A stretch of DNA of 8,565 bases from an uncultured Faecalibacterium sp. (GTDB lineage Bacteria > Bacillota > Clostridia > Oscillospirales > Ruminococcaceae). The notes below the pieces were generated by a model. The model was given only the letters and a program-made list of their open reading frames with translations, was not told the origin of the DNA and did no database searches. Position numbers and translations under genes: made by a program. The stretch lies in assembly GCA_934561485.1 (NCBI GenBank), contig CAKTGS010000086.1, positions 1 to 8,565 of the forward strand, read 5' to 3'. Shown here piece after piece: positions 1 to 5,461 of the stretch (position 1 is its first letter; each line of letters begins with the position of its first letter).

Positions 1-557
1 TTGGCCATCTGCATCAGGCTGAAAATGCCCTCCTGCATGCGGGCACCGCCGCTGGCCGAGAAGATGACCAGCGGCAGGTGCTTTGCGGCGGCATACTCCG
101 CCGCGCGGGTGATCTTTTCGCCCACGGCGGTGCTCATGCTGCCCATGAAAAACCGGCTGTCCAGCACGGCGGCCACACAGGCGATGCCGCCAATGCGGCC
201 CGTGGCAGTCACAGCGGCCTCGTGCAGGCCGGTTTTGTTCTGGGCGGTGGAAAGCTTTTCCTCATAACCGGGAAAGTCCAGCACATCCTGCGGGGGCAGC
301 TCCGGGTCCAATTCCCGGAAGCTGCCGTGGTCCAGCACCAGGCTGAGCCGGTAATAGCCGCCAATGGGCATGTGATAACCGCAGTTGGGGCAGACATAAA
401 GGCTTTTGGTCCACAGGGTGCGGGCCGCGCGGCGGCCGCACTGCTTGCACTCCACAAACTGCGGTGCGTGCCAGACGGCCCCGGCGTCCCGCTTGGCCTT
501 CAGCTGGAAGGTGCGCTCCCGCATCCGGCCGGGGAACAGGTCTCGGATATCGTTCAT
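1..557 (-). CDS. accD: Acetyl-CoA carboxylase carboxyltransferase subunit beta (N-terminal 185 residues; gene runs off the left edge)
   Basis: AccD with AccA transfers the carboxyl group from carboxybiotin to acetyl-CoA, giving malonyl-CoA, the committed step of fatty-acid synthesis in the cytoplasm. The visible part starts MNDIRDLFPG and carries the four-cysteine zinc ribbon typical of bacterial AccD (C37-x2-C40 and C56-x2-C59, context ECKQCG and VCPNCG). The crotonase-fold start follows, with the SRFFMGSMSTAVGEK and SASGGARMQEG motifs that help form the acyl-CoA site and oxyanion hole. The ATG at 557-555 is chosen because it lies 11 nt past the acpP stop, with a GAGG Shine-Dalgarno overlapping that stop, which suggests translational coupling. 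About 100 C-terminal residues would normally follow; whether the gene is a stand-alone accD or an accD-accA fusion cannot be seen. Identity is near certain. Confidence 0.95.
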   Translation of the reverse strand, partial: MNDIRDLFPGRMRERTFQLKAKRDAGAVWHAPQFVECKQCGRRAARTLWTKSLYVCPNCGYHMPIGGYYRLSLVLDHGSFRELDPELPPQDVLDFPGYEEKLSTAQNKTGLHEAAVTATGRIGGIACVAAVLDSRFFMGSMSTAVGEKITRAAEYAAAKHLPLVIFSASGGARMQEGIFSLMQMA

Positions 558-568
558 GGCCGTGTGCC

Positions 569-796
569 TCAGACGTGTGCGGTGATGTAGTTGTAGATGT
601 CGCCCACGGTCTTGAGGTTTGCCAGCTCCTCATCGGGGATGGACACGCCGCAGGCATCTTCCAGGGCCATGTTCAGTTCCACGGCATCCAGGCTGTCGGC
701 TTCCAGGTCCTCGGTCAGGCTGGCTTCCATGGTTACCTTGTCGGCATCGCAGTTCAGGGTATCGACAACGATCTTTTTCATTTCTTCAAACGTCAT
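569..796 (-). CDS. acpP: Acyl carrier protein
   Basis: This is a 75-residue acidic four-helix carrier that holds growing acyl chains on a 4'-phosphopantetheine arm during type II fatty-acid synthesis. The attachment site is the family-defining DSL motif, with Ser35 in EADSLDAVEL. Length and charge are normal for AcpP, and the C-terminus (TVGDIYNYITAHV) matches the usual last helix. The ATG at 796 is preceded by AAGGAG (806-811) at 9 nt spacing. The gene is first in a minus-strand operon with accD 11 nt downstream, so it is the housekeeping fatty-acid ACP rather than one from a secondary-metabolite cluster. Transcription is most likely from the promoter at 858-885, leaving a leader of about 55 nt. 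Confidence 0.96.
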   Translation of the reverse strand: MTFEEMKKIVVDTLNCDADKVTMEASLTEDLEADSLDAVELNMALEDACGVSIPDEELANLKTVGDIYNYITAHV

Positions 797-857
797 GGCA
801 GGGATCTCCTTTGTTCTTGATTATCTAAAATTTTTGAAGTTTCTTGCGAACACGACC

Positions 858-885
858 ATTATAGCGGAACCGTTGGATAAGTCAA
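858..885 (-). promoter_or_regulatory. Sigma-A promoter of the acpP-accD operon
   Basis: Read on the minus strand, TTGACT (complement of 880-885) and a perfect TATAAT (complement of 858-863) are separated by 16 nt. The predicted start is near 851. The stretch just upstream of the -35 (886-920) is almost pure A/T and could act as an UP element. I see no convincing FapR-type or FabT-type operator overlapping the promoter. Confidence 0.85.
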
Positions 886-950
886 GAAAAATAGTTAAAA
901 TATTTTATTTTTTACAAATCTGACACAGTTTCCTTCCATTTATATAGGGC

Positions 951-969
951 GGGGGGCAGCGGGCCCCCT
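951..969. repeat. GC-rich inverted repeat between divergent promoters
   Basis: GGGGGC (952-957) pairs with GCCCCC (963-968) around a 5-nt loop, extendable by a G-T pair at 951/969. There is no following T-run on either strand, so it does not look like an intrinsic terminator. It lies between the acpP promoter and the promoter of the NADAR-nuclease gene. It may insulate the two or serve as a protein site; function is unknown. Confidence 0.5.
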
Positions 970-983
970 GCGCAGAAAGCCCC

Positions 984-1012
984 TTTTCGGGACGGGAAAA
1001 GCGTGGTAGAAT
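984..1012 (+). promoter_or_regulatory. Candidate extended -10 promoter of the NADAR-nuclease gene
   Basis: TAGAAT at 1007-1012 is preceded by TG at 1004-1005 and one base, an extended -10 arrangement. The -35 hexamer at 17 nt spacing (TTTTCG, 984-989) is poor, as is common with extended -10 promoters. The predicted start is near 1019, giving a leader of about 44 nt. A 6-bp inverted repeat, CTTTTC (983-988) with GAAAAG (996-1001), overlaps the -35 and spacer and could be a regulator site. Confidence 0.55.
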
Positions 1013-1022
1013 AAAAGCAGTA

Positions 1023-1047
1023 AAAAACTACGCAGAAAAGTTTTTCT
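1023..1047 (+). promoter_or_regulatory. Overlapping inverted repeats in the leader of the NADAR-nuclease gene
   Basis: Two mutually exclusive pairings occupy the short 5' leader just before the ribosome binding site. AAAAACT (1023-1029) pairs with AGTTTTT (1039-1045), and AGAAAA (1034-1039) pairs with TTTTCT (1042-1047) as a 14-bp near-palindrome with GT at its centre. The second could be a DNA operator just after the transcription start; as RNA both are weak A-U stems. Whether either has a role cannot be told from one sequence. Confidence 0.35.
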
Positions 1048-1062
1048 TGAAATGGAGTGTAT

Positions 1063-3045
1063 ATGGCAGTACGAAAAGTATATCTCTCTCTGGCGGCCTA
1101 CCCTTATGCAAGAGAGATCTCGGTGACCTTTCCGTGGTCAAACAAGTCCAAACAGCAGAATGTGCAGGCGGTGCTGGACAGCTTTCACGATGTGTACCCG
1201 GATGTTTCCGCGCTGGAGGTCAGCCTGGCGGCATCCAGGCCGGAGGGCATTCATGCGGCGGCCATGAAGCTGCCGCTGCATCTGGACGCAATGGAGCAGG
1301 ACGTGCCGGTGGGCATTGTGTACGAAGCTTCCAAAGTGTTTGAAAACGGCGGCCCCTATGTGGATCTGCTGCAATGCTCCCGCCAGAAAGTGCAGAAGGA
1401 CCCCCGGCTTCAGCAGAGCGGAAAATGCGTCCGCTACTGCCTGCAGGGCACAGAGTTTTCCATGGAGCCGTACCCTTATGCATTTTTCAACTGGCTGTAC
1501 GGCTGCGCCCTGCGCCAGAACCCGGAAAAGGCGGACGATATCCTGAAATACAGGGCGTTTTCCGATCTGGACCTGGGCAGCACCAAAAAGGACCGGAACA
1601 GCCCGGCCCGGGCGGCTGCTGTGTATGCAGGTTTGGCGGCCGCCGGAAAGCTGGACTGTCTGGACTCTTACGAAGCCTTTGTAGCCGAAACCTGCACCGA
1701 GCCTGCAGCGCCTGCCCCGCAGGAAGAGCCGGAACCGGCTGCCCTGCCGCCGGAACCCCAGAACGCAGAACCGGAAATGCCCGCTGCGGAGCCGCTGCCG
1801 GAAGAAATCTCTGCCGCCCCAGCGGAACCTGCAGAACCCGCAGAGCCTGCGGCCCCGGCGGAGGAAGCAGCTGCGGCGGAACCGATGCCCCAGCAGTCGG
1901 CGGCGGACGGGGGAGACGTGCCCACGATCGAGCAGATGAAGGAGATCAGCTATGCGCCCAAGCTGAAAAACATGCTAATCTCCATGGCAAAAAATGCGGG
2001 CTGCTCGGCCAAAACGGCGGCGGGGATCATAAAGCTCGGGCGCAGCCTGCTGCTGACGAGTTATCAGAAGGCGCTGGACGAAAACACCCTGACCATCAAC
2101 CCGGAAAAGAACAAGATCACCTTTGCACTGGAAAATCTGGAAACCGGTTTCCGCACCACCGGCCAGCTCACCCGCTGCCCGGTGTTTGTGCACGGGTGGA
2201 AGCTCAACTACCAGCCCTGCGGGTCGGCTGCCATGCAGGAAGAGCCGGAACCGCCTGCAGCGCCTGCGTATCCCACGGCGGAGGAATACCTGTTCCGCCA
2301 CGGCTACACCATTACGCAGCAGATACTGGAAGAAGATCTGCCGCCGCTGGCCGTGCAGAAACTGGCCTGGGAAACGGGCGAAGCCCTGCGGGACCCGGCA
2401 GTTGCCGCCTTTTTGCAGTTTATCCGCAGCCACCTGCAGTTCCACGATCTGTTCACCTTCCGGCTGCCCAAGGATGCCCCGATGGAATCCAAGGAGCTGG
2501 TGGTGGCCCTTGCCCAAAGCTGGGATCACCTGGGCCTGTTCACGGAGTTCAATGCCAACACCACCCGCATCCTCTGTCGGCTGGCATCGGAAAACGAGCT
2601 GGTGCGCAATTTTGCAGGTGGGCATTGGCTGGAGCTGTACGTGGTGCACAGCGTGCAGCAGATTCTGGACCGCTACCGTACGGAACAAAATGCATCTGTG
2701 TCGCTGTGCTCCAACGTGATTTTGTCGGACTCGCCGGACGTCAGCTCGGCCCATGAGCTGGACGTTGCTTTTTCGGTGAACGGGATCTTCTTCTGGATCG
2801 AAGCCAAATCTTCCAGCAGGAACATCAATTACGGAAAATACGCCGACCTGTGCAAAAAACTTCAGGTGACGCCGGACCAGCTGCTGCTTGTCAACAGCGA
2901 TTTGTCGGTGGAGGACTGCAGCGGCGTTTCCTACTTCTGGCCCTACCACATTGCAAACTGCGGCAACATGAAACAGAAGCTGGAAGAGATGATCGAAAAG
3001 CAGCTGAGCGGCCGCGAAGGCACTGCCGATAAAGAAACACAATAA
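1063..3045 (+). CDS. NADAR-like (DarT1-associated) domain fused to a Card1/DUF1887-type PD-(D/E)XK nuclease
   Basis: Soluble 660-residue protein, no signal peptide or membrane segment. Residues about 5-205 resemble DarT1-associated NADAR antitoxins, the family that removes ADP-ribose from guanine: SKVFENGGPY (90-99), KDPRLQQSG, EP-x4-FFNWLY (135-146), and F-x-D-L-D plus ARAAAVY (166-188). A Pro/Ala/Glu linker (212-285), an unassigned helical module (about 288-385) and a short linker (388-405) follow. Residues about 405-660 match the Card1/DUF1887 nuclease region: GGHWLE (Glu524), ELDV (Asp567) and IEAK (Glu580, Lys582), with the usual 12-residue gap between Asp and ExK, so the nuclease looks intact. 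The NADAR part has Gly84 and Glu88 where I recall the family having Glu and Gln. ATG 1063 is chosen over GTG 1057 because TGGAG (1053-1057) overlaps the GTG and sits 5 nt before the ATG. No DarT toxin, CRISPR or Cas gene is nearby. Overall function unknown; a defence or NAD/ADP-ribose response role is inference. Confidence 0.75.
   Translation: MAVRKVYLSLAAYPYAREISVTFPWSNKSKQQNVQAVLDSFHDVYPDVSALEVSLAASRPEGIHAAAMKLPLHLDAMEQDVPVGIVYEASKVFENGGPYVDLLQCSRQKVQKDPRLQQSGKCVRYCLQGTEFSMEPYPYAFFNWLYGCALRQNPEKADDILKYRAFSDLDLGSTKKDRNSPARAAAVYAGLAAAGKLDCLDSYEAFVAETCTEPAAPAPQEEPEPAALPPEPQNAEPEMPAAEPLPEEISAAPAEPAEPAEPAAPAEEAAAAEPMPQQSAADGGDVPTIEQMKEISYAPKLKNMLISMAKNAGCSAKTAAGIIKLGRSLLLTSYQKALDENTLTINPEKNKITFALENLETGFRTTGQLTRCPVFVHGWKLNYQPCGSAAMQEEPEPPAAPAYPTAEEYLFRHGYTITQQILEEDLPPLAVQKLAWETGEALRDPAVAAFLQFIRSHLQFHDLFTFRLPKDAPMESKELVVALAQSWDHLGLFTEFNANTTRILCRLASENELVRNFAGGHWLELYVVHSVQQILDRYRTEQNASVSLCSNVILSDSPDVSSAHELDVAFSVNGIFFWIEAKSSSRNINYGKYADLCKKLQVTPDQLLLVNSDLSVEDCSGVSYFWPYHIANCGNMKQKLEEMIEKQLSGREGTADKETQ
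1696..1917 (+). repeat. Low-complexity Pro/Ala/Glu linker with 9-nt tandem units
   Basis: Residues 212-285 of the NADAR-nuclease protein are almost entirely Ala, Glu, Pro and Gln, as in extended flexible tethers. Within it, 1822-1848 is three near-identical 9-nt units coding Ala-Glu-Pro (GCG GAA CCT, GCA GAA CCC, GCA GAG CCT). Such in-frame units can expand or contract without breaking the protein. A shorter segment of similar composition (residues 388-405) precedes the nuclease part. Confidence 0.75.
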
Positions 3046-3067
3046 AACCGCAGATTGGAGCGGTTCC

Positions 3068-3108
3068 AAGGCCTCTGCAGGCGTTCTGAACGCGGCAGGG
3101 GCCTTTTT
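3068..3108 (+). terminator. Intrinsic terminator of the NADAR-nuclease gene
   Basis: AAGGCCTCTGC (3068-3078) pairs over 11 positions, including one G-U, with GCAGGGGCCTT (3095-3105). An inner 5-bp stem, GCGTT (3081-3085) with AACGC (3089-3093), closes on a CTG loop, and a T-run occupies 3104-3108. It begins 22 nt after the stop codon. There is no T-run on the opposite strand, so it acts on plus-strand transcripts only. It separates this gene from the marR operon. Confidence 0.92.
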
Positions 3109-3153
3109 AGGCAGCAAAAAAGGAGAAAATGACGAGTTTGCGGCGTTTTGCTC

Positions 3154-3181
3154 TTGCGTTTTGAACGGGATGTGCTATAGT
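3154..3181 (+). promoter_or_regulatory. Promoter of the marR-ABC exporter operon
   Basis: TTGCGT (3154-3159), a 16-nt spacer and TATAGT (3176-3181). The -10 is extended by TG-C at 3173-3175. The predicted transcription start, near 3188, lies inside the palindrome at 3183-3210, so a protein bound there would block initiation. Confidence 0.78.
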
Positions 3182-3182
3182 G

Positions 3183-3210
3183 GATGTACCTACAACGATG
3201 TAGATACATC
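3183..3210. promoter_or_regulatory. 28-bp palindromic operator, probable MarR binding site
   Basis: GATGTACCTACA (3183-3194) and TGTAGATACATC (3199-3210) are inverted repeats matching at 11 of 12 positions, separated by ACGA. The site begins 2 bp after the -10 hexamer, covers the predicted start and ends 27 bp before the marR ATG. Length, symmetry and position fit autorepression by a dimeric MarR protein, possibly two overlapping sites since TACA/TGTA half-sites occur twice per arm set. Binding by this particular MarR is inferred from adjacency. Confidence 0.8.
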
Positions 3211-3237
3211 TTTTAAGGATCGTTTCCGGAGGCGCTT

Positions 3238-3717
3238 ATGGACATTACTCAGCGAAAAATCACAAAGATCGCGCGGGAAGCAGAAAAACTGGTGCTGCTC
3301 ACCATGCGGGAAGAGGGGGTTGGCACGGCAGAGATCGACCTGATCCACGCTGTGCACCACCACCCCGGCTGCACGCAGGCACAGCTGGCCGAGCTGCTGC
3401 ACGCGGACAAGGCCGCCATTGCGCGGCGCACCAAAAACCTGGAAGGAAAGGGCTACCTGACCCGGCAGGATGCGCCCAACGACCGGCGCAGCCAGCTGCT
3501 GTACCCCACCGAAAAGGCCGAAAACCTGAAATCCTCCAAGGCAGAGGTGGAAGCAGCCTTTTACGAGTACCTGACCGGCGTACTCACAGAGGAGGAAGCT
3601 GCTGCGTTTGCCGCTTCGCTGAGCAAACTGTACACGGCGTCCAAAACCGAGAGCCGTGCGGGGTTCCCACACTTCCGGAACGCTGCAGGAGAGGAGACTG
3701 CCCATGAAAACGGATAA
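3238..3717 (+). CDS. MarR-family transcriptional repressor
   Basis: Predicted 159-residue dimeric winged-helix regulator that would repress its own operon and release DNA when a drug-like ligand binds. The winged helix is clear: helix-turn-helix around residues 45-70 (TQAQLAELLHADKAAIARRT, then KNLEGKGYL) and a wing containing the family hallmark NDRRS (81-85). Helical N- and C-terminal segments would form the dimer interface. The last 20 residues are polar and look disordered. ATG 3238 has GGAGG (3228-3232) 5 nt upstream. The gene is first in a three-gene operon; its 3' end overlaps the next gene by 14 nt. The palindrome at 3183-3210 is its likely site. Family is certain; the ligand is unknown. 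Confidence 0.92.
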   Translation: MDITQRKITKIAREAEKLVLLTMREEGVGTAEIDLIHAVHHHPGCTQAQLAELLHADKAAIARRTKNLEGKGYLTRQDAPNDRRSQLLYPTEKAENLKSSKAEVEAAFYEYLTGVLTEEEAAAFAASLSKLYTASKTESRAGFPHFRNAAGEETAHENG

Positions 3718-5461
3718 AAGCTTCCGCCCGGACCGGGTGCTTTCCTACTTTAAAGTGGAGTGGCAGCCGCTGGCTTTTGTGACCCTTTCGGGGCTTGTTT
3801 ACAACATCGGCCTGCTGGCTACGCCCTGGTTCGAGGGCCGCCTGGCGCAGTGCCTGGCGGATATTCTGGGCGGCAGCGAAACCGCCGCTGAAATGGCCAT
3901 GCTGGTGCTGGCGTATATCTTTGTCACGCTGCTGGTGCAGGCGGCGCGGTTCCTCAAGCGGTTTTTTGTGCGCCGCTTTGCCAACAACATCAACCGCCGG
4001 ATGAAGGGTGTCCTGTATGCCAACCTGGTGCGCCAGAGCCGGGCCGCCCTGGAAGAAGAAGGGGCCGGTGAGCTGATGACCAAGGCCATTTCCGATGTGG
4101 ACGACTGCGTGGAAGGAATGCGCAAGTTCACCACCGAAATTTTTGATACCGGTGTGGCGCTGGTGGGCTATGTGCTCATGCTGCTGGTGTACGACTGGCG
4201 GCTGGCACTGCTCAGCCTGCTGTTCACGCCGTTTTCCTATGTGTGCGCGGCCTGGATGAAAAAGCCGGTGCAGCGCGCCGGTGCGGCTTACAAAAAGGCC
4301 GCCGGTGCCCTGAGCGCCGCCACACTGGACCGCGCTCAGAACGCCGTGACCTACCGCATTTGCGGCTGCGAGGAAGCCCGGGTGGAAAAATACGAAGAAG
4401 CGCTGAACACCTACGAAAAAACCGCTGTGCGCAGCAATGTGTGGCAGTCGGCGCTGCCGCCGCTGTATCTGGCGGTGTCCAATGCGGGTGTGCTGTTTAT
4501 TTTGTGGTTCGGTGCCAAAAATGTGCTGGGCACCGGGTGGAACACCTGGGACATTGCGGCCTTTACCACCTTCCTCTCCTGCTTTACCAAGCTGGTGGTC
4601 AAGTCCTCCAAGGTGGCAAAGCTGTTCAACGCCGTGCAGAAGGCGGAAGTCTCCTGGAAGCGCATCAGGCCGCTGATGAAGCAGCCCGAGCAGCTGGAAG
4701 CCCTGAACATTCCGGCTGCGCAGGAGGTCACGCTGGAGAACCTCTCCTTTGCCTATGGCGAAGGACCCATCTTTTCCGGCCTGAGCCTGACGGCCAAGCC
4801 CGGCGATATCATTGGCATCACCGGCCCGGTGGCCAGCGGCAAATCTACCCTTGGCCGGGTGTTCCTGTGTGAAGCACCCTACGGCGGCTCGGCGAAGTTT
4901 GGCGGCAGAGAGCTTTCTGCCCTGACCCCGCGGCAGATCTCGGCCACGGTGGGTTACCTGGGCCACGACCCGGAACTGAGCGCCGATACGGTGCAGAACA
5001 ACGTGCTCTGCGGCAGCGAACAGGATGTGCAGCCGTGGCTTTGCGCCGCTGCCCTGGATGAGGAAGTGCAGGCCATGGAACAGGACCGGAATACCATCAT
5101 CGGCCCCAGCGGCACCCGCCTGTCCGGCGGCCAGGCTCAGCGTCTGGCCCTGGCCCGGACTTTGGCCCACCCGCGCCCGGTTCTGGTGCTGGACGACCCG
5201 TTCTCGGCGCTGGACCGCAGCACGGAGAATACCGTGTTTGCCAACCTGCAGGAATATGCAAAGGATAAGGTGGTGTTCCTCATCTCGCACCGCCTGTATC
5301 ACTTCCCGCAGATGAAGCAGGTGATCTTTATGGACGGCGGCAGAACCACCGTGGGCACCCATGCTCAGCTGATGGAAACGGTGCCGCTGTACCGCCGGCT
5401 GTATGAGAGCCAGACAGTGCAGAAAGGAGGCGACCTGGATGAAGAACCGCAGAATGCATAA
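3704..5461 (+). CDS. ABC exporter half-transporter, degenerate-site subunit
   Basis: A 585-residue membrane export subunit with a six-helix transmembrane domain (hydrophobic stretches near 22-43, 62-84, 147-163, 166-185, 252-272 and 283-300) followed by an ATPase domain from about 345. Walker A is GPVASGKST (Lys380), the signature is a canonical LSGGQ (473-477), Walker B is VLVLDD and the switch histidine is His529 in ISHR. Asp498 replaces the usual catalytic Glu after Walker B, and His421 sits where the Q-loop Gln is expected (YLGHDP). Both are hallmarks of the weak ATP site in heterodimeric exporters. ATG 3704 is chosen over an upstream in-frame start at 3656 because GAGGAG (3691-3696) is 7 nt before it. 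The gene overlaps marR by 14 nt and the next ABC gene by 23 nt, so the pair is very likely coupled and heterodimeric. Substrate unknown; control by MarR suggests a toxic small molecule. Confidence 0.93.
   Translation: MKTDKSFRPDRVLSYFKVEWQPLAFVTLSGLVYNIGLLATPWFEGRLAQCLADILGGSETAAEMAMLVLAYIFVTLLVQAARFLKRFFVRRFANNINRRMKGVLYANLVRQSRAALEEEGAGELMTKAISDVDDCVEGMRKFTTEIFDTGVALVGYVLMLLVYDWRLALLSLLFTPFSYVCAAWMKKPVQRAGAAYKKAAGALSAATLDRAQNAVTYRICGCEEARVEKYEEALNTYEKTAVRSNVWQSALPPLYLAVSNAGVLFILWFGAKNVLGTGWNTWDIAAFTTFLSCFTKLVVKSSKVAKLFNAVQKAEVSWKRIRPLMKQPEQLEALNIPAAQEVTLENLSFAYGEGPIFSGLSLTAKPGDIIGITGPVASGKSTLGRVFLCEAPYGGSAKFGGRELSALTPRQISATVGYLGHDPELSADTVQNNVLCGSEQDVQPWLCAAALDEEVQAMEQDRNTIIGPSGTRLSGGQAQRLALARTLAHPRPVLVLDDPFSALDRSTENTVFANLQEYAKDKVVFLISHRLYHFPQMKQVIFMDGGRTTVGTHAQLMETVPLYRRLYESQTVQKGGDLDEEPQNA

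Noticed and set aside
797..950. FapR or FabT operator in front of acpP
   Set aside because: I looked for the long FapR inverted repeat and a FabT-like palindrome around the promoter. Only A/T-rich tracts are present, with no symmetric match worth reporting.
1057..1062. GTG at 1057 as the start of the NADAR-nuclease gene
   Set aside because: The GTG overlaps the TGGAG Shine-Dalgarno itself. ATG 1063 has that site at a workable 5-nt spacing.
2611..3045. Card1-type nuclease as a sign of a type III CRISPR system here
   Set aside because: No CARF domain is recognisable in the protein, and there is no repeat-spacer array or cas gene in the window. Only the nuclease part resembles CRISPR accessory effectors.
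1975..3117. 380-codon minus-strand open frame opposite the nuclease gene
   Set aside because: It shadows the plus-strand gene whose PD-(D/E)XK and NADAR motifs are clear. It also runs through the terminator hairpin and has no ribosome binding site that stands out.
3129..3164. Tiny 11-codon open frame after AGGAG, ahead of marR
   Set aside because: It lies upstream of the predicted marR transcription start and after the terminator, so it would not be transcribed with either gene. The spacing to AGGAG is only 3 nt.
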